Assembly (NCBI RefSeq): GCF_010501105.1
Contig: NZ_QVMQ01000007.1
Coordinates: forward strand, 1 to 64,000
Direction: 5' to 3'
DNA: 64,000 nucleotides
Source: Dysgonomonas sp. 511
GTDB lineage: Bacteria; Bacteroidota; Bacteroidia; Bacteroidales; Dysgonomonadaceae
The position numbers were made by a program, and so were the translations under genes. The notes beneath the pieces are model-generated. The model did not search any database. It had not been told where the DNA came from and worked only from the letters and a program-made list of their open reading frames with translations. This document shows, piece by piece, positions 1 to 8,768 of this stretch. Position 1 is the stretch's first letter, and each line of letters begins with the position of its first letter.

Positions 1-360
1 CGGCTGAATGAAGTGAACTAACAGCAAGCCTTTTGTTGGCTTAGCAAAGTTGCATAACAGCACCCCCACTTCATTCTACGCCGCCTGCATCGCGTGGGTA
101 CCCCGTACGCAGAGCTAATGGCGCGGGCTGACGCCGGACAAGAGTTTACGCCAATTCTAGTCGTGCGTCAGCTTTCCGTGCATCAGTTCCGCAGGCGGGA
201 ATCTGTCCGGTGAAGGCGGCATAGAAAGGGATGGGGCGTAGCCCGTTTATCCCTTTCTGCCGGCAAACCGATGACAGGTCGCCGAGGAACGAAGCACTAG
301 CCTTTTGCTTCCTTTTGGGCAATGCCAAAAGGGAGGACAAGCCCAGGAGGGCGCGGCAGT
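1..360. mobile_element. G+C-rich stretch, probable edge of a conjugative element
   Basis: This stretch is clearly richer in G+C than the following DNA, and its composition drops abruptly near position 360. It carries only a short minus-strand open frame (146-340, TTG start, 64 codons, rich in Arg, Lys and Ala). That peptide and its DNA look to me like a segment recurring in CTnDOT-type conjugative elements of Bacteroides, which is recollection and not a search result. No integrase, relaxase or clear attachment site is visible. It could also be a degraded remnant. Confidence 0.35.
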
Positions 361-517
361 ATGAGCTAAAGATAAAATATTTAACCCAAGATGGCTTTTA
401 TGCAGTATAATAAATAACATTGAAATTAAGACAATGTTTTCGAAAAATGGTTTAATGGGATATCATCTTTATCTCTTAAGAACACCTTCGTGCTTCGCAG
501 TAAAAGCTTGGTATGTG

Positions 518-2194
518 TTAATAGAGCAACATTAATAGCAACTGCGCCAGTATGATGCGGGCAAACATAGACACCGGATATACTGTAGCATAGGCTACCG
601 ACGGATCGTCGTCGTCTATTACAGAGTTTACATAATTCAGCGCCATAGGGTTTGCCATACTGCCGCAAAGCATACCTACACTCTTTGCATAATTGATGTT
701 GTATATCTTCATGGCTACGATGGCTATGATGATGACGGGTATCACCGTCAGCAGGAAGCCGAAACCTATCCATACCAATCCTTCGGTCTGGAATACCGTA
801 TCGAAAAAATGCTCTCCTGCTCCTATGCCCAGGCAGGCAAGGTAGACAGTGAGCCCAAACTGGCGCATCAGGAGGTTTGCACTCTGTGTAGTATAAGTCG
901 TCATTCGGAAGCGGGGCCCGAATGCTCCCATAAGTATGCCTACGATGATAGGCCCTCCGGCTATACCCAGCTTTATTGGGAAATCCATTCCGGGGAAAGG
1001 GATAGGCAGCGCACCCAAAATCAACCCCAAGGCAATGCCTACAAATATGGCAATAAGGTGCGGGCTTTTCAGCCGCTTTATCTCGTCACCCAGTATCTTG
1101 GCTACATTGTCTATCGAAGCCTTCTCGCCTACTACGGTTATCCTGTCGCCTATTTGCAATGCAAGGTTGGGTAATGGCAATAGTTCTATACCGGCACGGT
1201 TGATGCGTGTGATGTTGATGCCATATATATTGCGCAATTTTAGCGCACCCAGTTTCATCCCGTTCACTTTGCTGTGTGTGACTATGATACGGCGCGAAAC
1301 CAGCTGGCTGTTGTCTATATGGTTCCAGTCTATGTCTTCCTTGTTCCAATCCACATTTTCCTGTTCGCCAAACAAGACCTTGATATGTTCCACATCCGAC
1401 TTTATGGATATGATGAGCAGGTGGTCGTCGTGTTGCAACAGGCATTCGGAGGTGGGGATGGTAACTTTACCGTCTCGCCATATGCGCGAAATGACAAACT
1501 TTTTTGGCGACAGTTTCATTATCTCGCGTATGCTCTTTCCTTCGATAGCAGGATTGGTAATATGAAATTCGCCTACATAGGTTGCATTGTCCTTCTTTTC
1601 GTGAGGCTTGCTGTATGTTTCTTTCGGCACGAAAAGTTTACGCAGCAATACTATTGCCAGTATAACACCCACCACACCCAGAGGGTAGGCTACGGCTGTA
1701 GCCAGCGCCATGTCGGCTATCATTTTAGAGTCGCCTCCGGTTATCTGTTTCAAGGCTTGTTGCGCAGCACCCAGAGCCGGGGTGTTTGTTGTGGCTCCGC
1801 ATAATATCCCGACCATGTTGGGCAACGATATATCGCTGGCATAGCTGAATATAACGGTAAACAGCATACCCAGCAGGATCACTCCCAGAGCAAGCATATT
1901 GAGTTTCAATCCTCCTTTTTTCAGCGAGGAGAAGAAGCCGGGACCAACCTGAAGCCCAAGTGCATAGACAAACAGTATAAGTCCGAAATTCTGGGCAAAT
2001 GCCAGCATATCGCTGTTCAATCCCAGATTGAAATGTCCGGCGACGATACCTACAAAAAAAACGAATGTAACTCCAAGCGAAACGTTGAATACTTTGATCT
2101 TTCCCAGTTGCAGCCCGATAGCTGAAATCGCAGAAATGACAATGATAGAAAGAATAGAAGGCGAGTCGATTGCTGCCTTTACAAACCAATCCAT
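518..2194 (-). CDS. Putative transporter of the AspT/YidE/YbjL family with two RCK_C (TrkA_C) domains
   Basis: A 558-residue inner-membrane protein with the duplicated architecture of this family. There is a hydrophobic block at about residues 1-185, two cytoplasmic RCK_C domains at about 205-275 and 295-370, and a second hydrophobic block from about 378 to the end. Glycine-rich motifs such as GILCGATTNTPALGAAQQA and LCGSMANPMALNYVN mirror each other in the two halves, as in aspartate-alanine exchangers. The RCK_C domains suggest ligand gating. The ATG at 2192-2194 is preceded by a good -33/-7 promoter. The substrate is unknown; family members exchange aspartate and alanine or have no assigned substrate. 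Confidence 0.9.
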   Translation of the reverse strand: MDWFVKAAIDSPSILSIIVISAISAIGLQLGKIKVFNVSLGVTFVFFVGIVAGHFNLGLNSDMLAFAQNFGLILFVYALGLQVGPGFFSSLKKGGLKLNMLALGVILLGMLFTVIFSYASDISLPNMVGILCGATTNTPALGAAQQALKQITGGDSKMIADMALATAVAYPLGVVGVILAIVLLRKLFVPKETYSKPHEKKDNATYVGEFHITNPAIEGKSIREIMKLSPKKFVISRIWRDGKVTIPTSECLLQHDDHLLIISIKSDVEHIKVLFGEQENVDWNKEDIDWNHIDNSQLVSRRIIVTHSKVNGMKLGALKLRNIYGINITRINRAGIELLPLPNLALQIGDRITVVGEKASIDNVAKILGDEIKRLKSPHLIAIFVGIALGLILGALPIPFPGMDFPIKLGIAGGPIIVGILMGAFGPRFRMTTYTTQSANLLMRQFGLTVYLACLGIGAGEHFFDTVFQTEGLVWIGFGFLLTVIPVIIIAIVAMKIYNINYAKSVGMLCGSMANPMALNYVNSVIDDDDPSVAYATVYPVSMFARIILAQLLLMLLY

Positions 2195-2219
2195 GATACA
2201 ATCATTATGATACGGGCGT

Positions 2220-2250
2220 CAAAGGTACTATAATTAGTTTCCAGTTACAA
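2220..2250 (-). promoter_or_regulatory. Bacteroidetes-type promoter of the YidE-like transporter gene
   Basis: Read on the minus strand, TTG (2250-2248), a 20-bp spacer and TACCTTTG (2227-2220) match the Bacteroidetes -33/-7 consensus. The ATG at 2194 follows about 25 bp further on. Confidence 0.6.
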
Positions 2251-2466
2251 GTTTATTTCATCTATTCAATTCTGCTTAACATTTTATAAAGCTAATAGTT
2301 GTAACCCATCGGCCGGCAGTACAAAAAAGGTAAGGGAAATAAGGTTTTTCGATGTAGCTTTTCTTCGCCTGTCATTCTGAGATACTTCGTTCATTTTATG
2401 GTAAAAAAATTCGAATGATAAAACTAAAAATTAGGAGATATAGCCCTAAACCCCCTGTTTATTTAT

Positions 2467-2474
2467 TATCTTTG
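2467..2474 (+). promoter_or_regulatory. -7 box (TATCTTTG) upstream of the SGNH hydrolase gene
   Basis: TATCTTTG fits TAnnTTTG and lies about 40 bp before the ATG at 2516. No convincing -33 element is visible. Confidence 0.4.
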
Positions 2475-2515
2475 GATGCCTTAAAAAACAGAATCTTAAC
2501 TAATCGTTGAATATT

Positions 2516-3601
2516 ATGAAAACAAGTTGCATAAAGACATTTTTATTGATCAGTATTTTTTCTTTCCTTTCGGCTTCCTTATCCATAGCTCAGGAAAAGG
2601 TATATACCGATGCCCGTGAATTGACAATGGTGGGTAAAGCCAAGCCGATACCACAATTTTATCATCGCGTAGATACGGCAAAATATAATACAATGCCGCT
2701 GGGTGTGAAGCGTCTCTTTACCAATTCGGCAGGATTGGCTATCGTCTTCAAGACAAACAGCAATTCCATATCAGCCCGCTGGTCGACTCTCAACCAGAGA
2801 AAATCCAATAATATGACAGGTATCGTCTACAAAGGGCTCGACCTTTATATAAAACGAAACAACGAGTGGGTATTTGCCGGGGTGGGGCGTCCCGCCGACA
2901 ATCCGACAACGGCCGCCATCGTCTCCAATATGGAAGACGGCGAAAAGGAATGCCTGCTATACCTTTCGTTGTACGATGAAGTGAAAAGCCTCGAAATAGG
3001 AGTAGACGAAGGTAGCTATATCGCAGCAATGGAAAGCCCCTTCCGCAAAAAGGTAGTAATATACGGCTCCAGCATCTTGCAGGGAGCTTCTGCCAGCCGT
3101 CCGGGTATGGCATATCCTGCGCGTATGGCGCGTAAGCTGGGTGTCGATTTTATCAATCTCGGGCTTAGCGGTAATGGGAAAATGGAGCCGGAGGTGGTTG
3201 ATATGATAGCAGGTATCGAAGCCGATGCTTATATTCTCGATTGTGCCCCTAATCCTAGCCCGGAGCAAATCACCGAGCGTACAACATATCTGGTAGAGAC
3301 TATAAGGAAGAACCATCCTCAGGTACCTATCGTTATGATACAGAGTATCGTGCGCGAAACTGGCAACTTCGATGTGAAGGCAAGGGAGGTAGTTGCTGGT
3401 CAGAACCGTAACTTTAAGGCTGAATACGACAAACTGGTCGCAGCAGGTGTAAAGGATCTTTATTACATAGAAGGAAACCTGATTGGCAGCGATCACGAAG
3501 GGACGACCGATGGCATACATCCCAACGATCTGGGTTTCGACAGGATGTTGCAGGTTATCCAACCGTTTGTAGCTGATATTTTGAAGAAATATGGAATTTA
3601 A
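2516..3601 (+). CDS. Exported SGNH/GDSL hydrolase with N-terminal GxDLY domain (likely carbohydrate esterase)
   Basis: A 361-residue secreted protein. The first ~26 residues form a signal peptide ending near SIAQ. A beta-rich domain follows with the GLDLY signature (about residue 105), typical of the SGNH_hydro N-terminal domain. The SGNH catalytic domain has GSS (nucleophile Ser near 185), an LGLSGNG block and DGIHPND (catalytic Asp and His near 330). I chose the ATG at 2516 over an in-frame TTG at 2507, because the TTG only adds MNI before the signal peptide. It probably deacylates glycans in the periplasm or at the surface. The substrate cannot be read from sequence. It precedes the alkaline phosphatase gene by 62 bp and may be cotranscribed with it. 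Confidence 0.85.
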   Translation: MKTSCIKTFLLISIFSFLSASLSIAQEKVYTDARELTMVGKAKPIPQFYHRVDTAKYNTMPLGVKRLFTNSAGLAIVFKTNSNSISARWSTLNQRKSNNMTGIVYKGLDLYIKRNNEWVFAGVGRPADNPTTAAIVSNMEDGEKECLLYLSLYDEVKSLEIGVDEGSYIAAMESPFRKKVVIYGSSILQGASASRPGMAYPARMARKLGVDFINLGLSGNGKMEPEVVDMIAGIEADAYILDCAPNPSPEQITERTTYLVETIRKNHPQVPIVMIQSIVRETGNFDVKAREVVAGQNRNFKAEYDKLVAAGVKDLYYIEGNLIGSDHEGTTDGIHPNDLGFDRMLQVIQPFVADILKKYGI

Positions 3602-3663
3602 TTAGTTACATAAGCAATCTTTGATTGCGCATAGCAAACAAAATAAATAATTATCGAATTGTA

Positions 3664-5331
3664 ATGATGAAAAGAGTGTATCTATGTATTCTGCTGCAAC
3701 TATTTCTGGTTAGCATATTTGCCCAGCAAAATTGCCGCAAATCTGTACGTCCTGTTAAGAATGTAATATTTATGGTGTCGGACGGCACATCTACCAGCCT
3801 GCTTTCCATTGCCCGTTGGTTTCAATATTACAATGGGGGAACGAATAGCGGAAGCGACAAGCTTAATATCGACCCTTATCTCTGCGGGCTGGTGAATACA
3901 TATTGCTCCAATGCCCCTGTGCCCGATTCGGCTCCCGCCATGTCGGCATATATGACAGGCATTCCCGCCCAAAAAGGCAATATTTCCGTCTATCCACAGG
4001 TCGATGCCCTACAGGATATATACCCTACCGATCCGGCTATGGCTCTAAGGCCTGCCGCTACCGTAATGGAAGCAGCCAAAATAGAGAAAGGCAAAGCCAC
4101 GGGAGTCGCTGTTACCTGCGAATTTCCACATGCTACCCCGGCTGCTTGTGCTTCACATTATTACGACAGGGGTAAATATGAATATATCGCCCCTCAGATG
4201 GCATATAACAACCTCGATGTAGTTTTTGGCGGAGGATATGACGAAGTAACTGCCGGCATGAAAGACTATTTCGCCAAGACCGGAGTAAAATATATAAAAG
4301 GAGATATAGATGCCTTCCGCAGCTTTTCGGGAGACGAAAAAGTGTGGGCGCTTTTCTCGCCGAGCCGTATGCCTTACGATATCGACAGGGAAGCTATGTA
4401 TCCGTCGTTGGCCGAAATGACAGGCAAAGCCATTGCGCGGCTCGATAAGGCGCAGGAGGGTTTCTTCCTGATGGTGGAAGGTAGCCGTGTAGATATGGCA
4501 GCGCATTCAAACGACCCGATTGGCGCGATAACAGAGTTTCTGGCTTTCGATAAGGCTGTAGGCGTTGCACTCGACTATGCGAAGAAAAACGGGGAAACAG
4601 CCGTCGTAGTGCTTGCCGACCACGGTACGGCAGACATGAACTTCGGCAGCGAGAAATTTAAGGGCAGTTCGGCAAAGGGGCTCGACTCTGTATTCTTCAA
4701 CGTGTCGAAGTATAAACTGACAGCCGAAGGGCTTGAGAAAGTATTGTTGAAAACAAAGCCGGAGGCTATAAAACCTACATTCAATAAATATACTGGTATA
4801 GACCTCTCCGAAGATGAGGTGAACCAACTCCTTTCTTCAAAGAATTACAAGGCTTCGGATTATACTCAGATTGCCAGTTCGGTCAATATGGTATCCACTA
4901 TCGCCAAGATTATGGTGTCGCGCACGTATTTCGATTTCATTAGCGGAAGGCATACCGGCGAAGATGTATTCCTGGCGGCTTACCATCCGCAAGGGGATAT
5001 TCCTCTAGGGTTGAGATCGAATGTAGAGATCAACAAATACCTGTGCGACCTCGTGGGGCTCGAAAAATCATTGGCTGAACTAAGCAGCGAGCTGTATGCC
5101 AGACATACCGACGTTTTCAACGGTTACGATTATAAGATCGCAAAAGAAAACGATAATATCGTACTGACCGTAAAAAAAGGGAAGACTACCATGAAAATAC
5201 CTGCGTTTACATCAGTGGGGTATCTCAACGGCAAGCCTTTCAATCTTGGTTCGGTAGCAGTCTATATAGACAAGAACGAACAGTTTTACCTGCCTGCACA
5301 TCTGACGGAAACAATGGAAATGCTCAATTAG
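3664..5331 (+). CDS. Alkaline phosphatase, exported
   Basis: A 555-residue secreted phosphomonoesterase. The signal peptide covers about residues 1-20 (hydrophobic, ending IFAQQ). Metal and active-site motifs are in the usual order: MVSDGTS (first metal Asp, near 40), DSAPAMSAYMTG (phosphorylated Ser near 89), VEGSRVDMAAHSND, VLADHGTADMNFG and GRHTGEDV (last metal His). The ATG at 3664 is followed at once by a second ATG at 3667. An upstream in-frame TTG at 3625 would add a charged leader and is unlikely. It acts in the periplasm, releasing phosphate from organic esters. No Pho-box-like sequence was recognised in the short upstream gap. Confidence 0.93.
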   Translation: MMKRVYLCILLQLFLVSIFAQQNCRKSVRPVKNVIFMVSDGTSTSLLSIARWFQYYNGGTNSGSDKLNIDPYLCGLVNTYCSNAPVPDSAPAMSAYMTGIPAQKGNISVYPQVDALQDIYPTDPAMALRPAATVMEAAKIEKGKATGVAVTCEFPHATPAACASHYYDRGKYEYIAPQMAYNNLDVVFGGGYDEVTAGMKDYFAKTGVKYIKGDIDAFRSFSGDEKVWALFSPSRMPYDIDREAMYPSLAEMTGKAIARLDKAQEGFFLMVEGSRVDMAAHSNDPIGAITEFLAFDKAVGVALDYAKKNGETAVVVLADHGTADMNFGSEKFKGSSAKGLDSVFFNVSKYKLTAEGLEKVLLKTKPEAIKPTFNKYTGIDLSEDEVNQLLSSKNYKASDYTQIASSVNMVSTIAKIMVSRTYFDFISGRHTGEDVFLAAYHPQGDIPLGLRSNVEINKYLCDLVGLEKSLAELSSELYARHTDVFNGYDYKIAKENDNIVLTVKKGKTTMKIPAFTSVGYLNGKPFNLGSVAVYIDKNEQFYLPAHLTETMEMLN

Positions 5332-5407
5332 TACGGGTTTTGTGTGATAGGGCTTGTGTCGCAGTTTGCTATGATTATTGTGCGTCATGGGTTTTTATGG
5401 TAAAAAA

Positions 5408-5436
5408 AAGTGATCGGAAGAAATCCCGGTCACTTA
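5408..5436 (-). terminator. Rho-independent terminator, displaced from the gldB-like gene
   Basis: An AAGTGA-CCGG stem with a short loop is followed on the minus strand by a run of eight T. It suits the minus-strand gldB-like gene that ends at 5634. The 160-bp insertion at 5469-5628 now sits between the gene and this terminator. Confidence 0.6.
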
Positions 5437-5468
5437 TAACAATATAGCACTTCTTTCTATTCTCTACG

Positions 5469-5628
5469 CAGGGCAAACGTTTGAAAAAACGATATTCTGG
5501 TTTTGACTATTGTCGTGTAGGGGCGAATTATTATTCGCCCGCAGATTTTTTTTCTATTTCGGGCGAATGATAATTCGCCCCTACAAAGCTCAGAATTGAG
5601 TTTGGGTAAATTTTATGCGTTTGCCCTG
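5469..5628. mobile_element. Small non-autonomous transposon (MITE), copy A
   Basis: A 160-bp element bounded by inverted ends CAGGGCAAACG and CGTTTGCCCTG. It is flanked by a 10-bp direct repeat, ATTCTCTACG (5459-5468) and ATTTTCTACG (5629-5638), which differ at one position and are read as a target-site duplication. The centre forms a long hairpin: the 24-bp arms 5517-5540 and 5561-5584 pair at 23 of 24 positions around a T-rich loop. It has no open frame. A related copy lies at 34671-34824. CAGGG ends with 8-10-bp duplications are, from memory, typical of the ISAs1 family, so an ISAs1-type transposase acting in trans is plausible. Confidence 0.85.
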
Positions 5629-5633
5629 ATTTT

Positions 5634-6629
5634 CTACGGATTGTATTTAGACGTTTTCAGTATATCCAAAGCATCTGCATTTACAATCTGCATTACCGAA
5701 AAGTTTTTCTTTTCTTTCTTATATTTCTTTATCATCTGCCACCCTATCCATGCGCCGAGCCTTCCCGGAGCCTCAGCCGAAATAAGCGAAGTGGAAGGGG
5801 CATCGTTTATAAAACGGGTCATGACCATATTATCTATGGAATATACGTAATACTTCTTCACCATCTTCTGCCAGATCATATTTTCGTTTTGTCTGCACCA
5901 ATCCATTTGTTCGCCGGTATATCCAATAATGTCGTCTTCGCTGAGCGAAGGCAATAGCTCAGACAACACATACAACACTTTTCCTTCGGCCACCATTGCC
6001 TCCAGCATATTGTGGTGTTTCTCATCGGTACGCATAATATCGCTCAGCAGCCACGCCCTCAAGTAGTCGCGGGTGATATATTTTGCCTGCATTTGCTGAC
6101 GCTCGTAAGGCTGAAAAAACTCGCGGTAACCATCATAACCACTTCCCAGGTACTTGTCGGACGACAGCGAAATGAGATTGCTCAGTACGATAACATTTTC
6201 CCTGAATCCCGACACATGCATAGCCAACTGTGGCAGCGATTTGCCTGAAAAATGCTGCCCGGCAAGTTTTCCCGCATCAGCCAGTTCCTTTTCGTATATG
6301 CTCAGGTCGCCAAACCGGGCTAGGGCATCGTTATATATCTGCATCAGCATGGGATGCGAAAAATACTCTTCCAGCGATGCGAAAAATACAGTAGGGTCGC
6401 TGTTGCCCATCGCCACATGCCCGAAGGCAGGCAGCAACAAGGGGTATTTTTCTTTCAGAGCCACCGCAGCAATAGAGTCGGGATGCTGCAAATAGGCATA
6501 TATATCTTTATCAAACCGTTCTATTTTCATCTGCTTTTCCCCAATGGGAGCGTTTTCTCGTTTTATGGTTCCCGAACAACCTACGAACGAAATAATAACG
6601 AACAACAATGGATAAATTATCTTTTTCAT
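5634..6629 (-). CDS. gldB: GldB-like lipoprotein (gliding-motility-associated family)
   Basis: A 331-residue lipoprotein. A short signal ends in the lipobox FVGC, and the body resembles GldB: an N-terminal IERFDKDIY block, helical middle and the C-terminal EAPGRLGAWIGWQMI block. In flavobacteria GldB is needed for gliding and type IX secretion. Non-gliding Bacteroidales keep a homologue of unclear role. I start at the ATG 6627-6629. The longer open frame to 6710 would put a charged leader before the signal. The stop codon (5634-5636) lies inside the target duplication of MITE copy A, so the insertion left the protein intact. It is divergent from tsaD. Confidence 0.8.
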   Translation of the reverse strand: MKKIIYPLLFVIISFVGCSGTIKRENAPIGEKQMKIERFDKDIYAYLQHPDSIAAVALKEKYPLLLPAFGHVAMGNSDPTVFFASLEEYFSHPMLMQIYNDALARFGDLSIYEKELADAGKLAGQHFSGKSLPQLAMHVSGFRENVIVLSNLISLSSDKYLGSGYDGYREFFQPYERQQMQAKYITRDYLRAWLLSDIMRTDEKHHNMLEAMVAEGKVLYVLSELLPSLSEDDIIGYTGEQMDWCRQNENMIWQKMVKKYYVYSIDNMVMTRFINDAPSTSLISAEAPGRLGAWIGWQMIKKYKKEKKNFSVMQIVNADALDILKTSKYNP

Positions 6630-6791
6630 AACCGCTTTATTTGCTTTTAAGATTCCTCTTTTGCGAAGGTAATTTATATTTCTTAATTTTGTGATGTTTT
6701 TAGAGTACAAACTATTCTATCATATACAATTAAACTCCAAAAGCATATAGTTTATTATAATAAATCCGCATTACATCAGTTTAAGCAAAAA

Positions 6792-7811
6792 ATGACAATA
6801 ATTTTAGGAATAGAATCATCTTGCGATGATACCGCTGCGGCAGTGATACAAGATGGGGTTCTCTTGTCGAATATAGTATCGAGCCAAAAGGTGCACGAAA
6901 GCTACGGTGGTGTAGTGCCCGAACTGGCATCGCGGGCGCATCAGCAAAACATAATACCCGTAGTAGACCAGGCTTTGAAAAAAGCAGGAGTAAAAAAAGA
7001 GGACATCTCGGCTGTGGCCTTTACACGCGGCCCGGGACTGATGGGTTCCCTGCTGGTTGGTACATCGTTTGCCAAAGGTTTTTCTACTGCGCTAGGCATA
7101 CCAATGGTAGACGTGAACCACTTGCACGCGCACGTACTGGCTCACTTCATCAAAGAAAGTAAGGAAGATGGCAGCCAGCCCGGTTTTCCTTTCTTATGCC
7201 TGTTGGTGTCGGGCGGCAACTCGCAAATAGTGCTGGTGCGGTCGTACAAAGATATGGAAATAATAGGGCAGACGATAGACGATGCTGCCGGCGAAGCTTT
7301 CGACAAATGCGCCAAAGTAATGGGGTTGGGCTATCCCGGCGGGCCTATTGTCGACCGGTTGGCAAAAGAGGGAAATCCGGATAGCTTCAAACTAAACAAG
7401 CCGCATATACAAGGCTACGACTATAGTTTCAGCGGACTGAAAACATCTTTCCTATACCTGTTGCGCGACGAACTGAAGAAAGACCCCGACTTTGTGGAAA
7501 AAAACAAAGCCGACCTCTGTGCTTCGCTTCAAAAGACAATCATCGAGATATTGATGGACAAACTGCGGAAAGCCGCAAAAGATTTAGGCATAAAAGAAGT
7601 TGCTGTAGCAGGAGGTGTTTCGGCAAACTCAGGATTGCGTACAGCTTTCGAAGACCATGCCAAGCGCTTTGGGTGGAAAATATATATACCACCGTTTGGC
7701 TATACTACCGACAATGCTGCAATGGTAGCCATGACGGGATATTTTAAATATCAGGATAAAGAATTTTGCCCGGTAGACGCCGCACCTTTTTCGCGGGTAG
7801 TTTTAATTTAA
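6792..7811 (+). CDS. tsaD: tRNA N6-adenosine threonylcarbamoyltransferase TsaD
   Basis: A 339-residue cytoplasmic protein, standard length for TsaD/Kae1/YgjD. It transfers the threonylcarbamoyl group from TC-AMP to A37 of ANN-decoding tRNAs, with TsaB and TsaE. It opens with the ASKHA nucleotide-binding motif GIESSCDDTAAAV. The metal-binding HLHAHVLAH motif is near residue 110, the VSGGNSQIVL phosphate loop near 136, and the conserved C-terminal GGVSANSGLR and DNAAMVA blocks follow. The TC-AMP synthase TsaC-type gene is at 42931, in the same window but not linked. Confidence 0.97.
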   Translation: MTIILGIESSCDDTAAAVIQDGVLLSNIVSSQKVHESYGGVVPELASRAHQQNIIPVVDQALKKAGVKKEDISAVAFTRGPGLMGSLLVGTSFAKGFSTALGIPMVDVNHLHAHVLAHFIKESKEDGSQPGFPFLCLLVSGGNSQIVLVRSYKDMEIIGQTIDDAAGEAFDKCAKVMGLGYPGGPIVDRLAKEGNPDSFKLNKPHIQGYDYSFSGLKTSFLYLLRDELKKDPDFVEKNKADLCASLQKTIIEILMDKLRKAAKDLGIKEVAVAGGVSANSGLRTAFEDHAKRFGWKIYIPPFGYTTDNAAMVAMTGYFKYQDKEFCPVDAAPFSRVVLI

Positions 7812-7867
7812 TATGCCTGGTACGGATAAGTATGAGGAAAGATATGATTTATCAGTATCTTTTTTAG

Positions 7868-7875
7868 TACCTTTG
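7868..7875 (+). promoter_or_regulatory. -7 box (TACCTTTG) upstream of the small protein gene at 7936
   Basis: TACCTTTG matches the -7 consensus exactly and lies about 60 bp before the ATG at 7936. The preceding -33 region is weak. Confidence 0.4.
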
Positions 7876-7935
7876 CCATGATTTTAAGGTTGCAAGGATA
7901 ATAAAGATATAAACATAAGAAAAATATTGAAAAAT

Positions 7936-8217
7936 ATGAGTAGTCGTAGAAATCTGAAAAAAAATATAAATAATGTAATGGAAATGCTTTATATAGACTG
8001 CATTTTCTACAAAGCTTTTGTGGTAGATGCCGACATTGAAGCAGCCAACAAAGTGATAGCAAAAATAGGCGAAGCACACGAAAGCCTGATCAAACGTGTG
8101 AGTGCAACAGAAGGCCGTGAGGCTAAAGGGCGGGTGAAAGCTTATTTCAAAAAATTGAATGCCGATTTTAGAGAACAGGCAAATACTCTGGCTAAAGACA
8201 TCTCCTCGCTAGGATAA
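7936..8217 (+). CDS. Small basic protein of unknown function
   Basis: A 93-residue, highly charged, probably helical protein with no signal peptide or membrane segment. It starts MSSRRNLKKNINNVMEML and contains a central KAFVVDADIEAANKV segment and a Lys/Arg-rich middle. I chose the ATG at 7936 over an in-frame TTG at 7927. It looks like a conserved Bacteroidales small protein, but I recognise no domain. It is 4 bp upstream of the acyltransferase gene, so the two are almost certainly cotranscribed. Confidence 0.7.
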   Translation: MSSRRNLKKNINNVMEMLYIDCIFYKAFVVDADIEAANKVIAKIGEAHESLIKRVSATEGREAKGRVKAYFKKLNADFREQANTLAKDISSLG

Positions 8218-8221
8218 TATA

Positions 8222-8761
8222 ATGAGAAAATTCTGGAAACTGATACTCAGTCTTGCCGGATGGAAGGTGACTGGCGATACCAACCTGCCCGACAAGAGTG
8301 TGATTTGTGTTGCTCCTCATACAAGCAACTGGGACTTGCCTTTGGGCTTGGTAGTATATAAGTCGCTGGGGCGGAAAGCTTCTTTCCTGATAAAGAAAGA
8401 ATGGTTTTTCTTCCCTATGAACATCATATTCAAAATACTTGGCGGCATACCTGTCGATCGCTCGCGCAAATCGTCGCTCACCGATCAAATGGCTGAAATA
8501 TATGCAAATAAGAAACAATTCCAATTGGCAATAACTCCCGAAGCCACTCGCAAACTGAATACCGAGTGGAAAAAAGGGTTCTACTTTATAGCCTTGGCGG
8601 CCAAAGTGCCTATTGTGGTAGCAGCATTGGACTATGGGCGCAAAGAAGCCAATTTTAGGAAAATATTCTATCCTACGGGCGATGTAGATAAAGACATAGA
8701 GGAAATCAAATCTTATTATGTGGGAATGACAGCCCGCCATCCGGAATATTTTTCCCTATAA
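8222..8761 (+). CDS. Lysophospholipid acyltransferase-family protein (PlsC-like)
   Basis: A 179-residue member of the LPLAT superfamily. The catalytic H(X)4D motif is HTSNWD (His33, Asp38), followed by GGIPVDRSRK (glycerol-phosphate binding block) and TPEATRK (the EGTR-like third block). It is shorter than classical PlsC (about 240) and lacks an obvious N-terminal membrane segment, as seen in the small 1-acylglycerol-3-phosphate acyltransferases common in Bacteroidetes. It presumably acylates a lipid at the inner membrane. It sits between the small protein gene and the omega-amidase gene with gaps of 4 and 7 bp. Confidence 0.8.
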   Translation: MRKFWKLILSLAGWKVTGDTNLPDKSVICVAPHTSNWDLPLGLVVYKSLGRKASFLIKKEWFFFPMNIIFKILGGIPVDRSRKSSLTDQMAEIYANKKQFQLAITPEATRKLNTEWKKGFYFIALAAKVPIVVAALDYGRKEANFRKIFYPTGDVDKDIEEIKSYYVGMTARHPEYFSL

Positions 8762-8768
8762 ATAAAGT

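Larger units (their letters stand above)
2195..2515. other. Divergent intergenic region
   Basis: Apart from the two promoter candidates at 2220-2250 (minus) and 2467-2474 (plus), I see no open frame or RNA gene. A degenerate GTCATTCTGAG string near 2372 resembles a dispersed Bacteroidetes repeat but is too short to call. Confidence 0.4.

Noticed and set aside
3625..3663. N-terminal extension of the alkaline phosphatase from a TTG codon
   Set aside because: It would place a charged segment before the signal peptide. The ATG at 3664 fits better.
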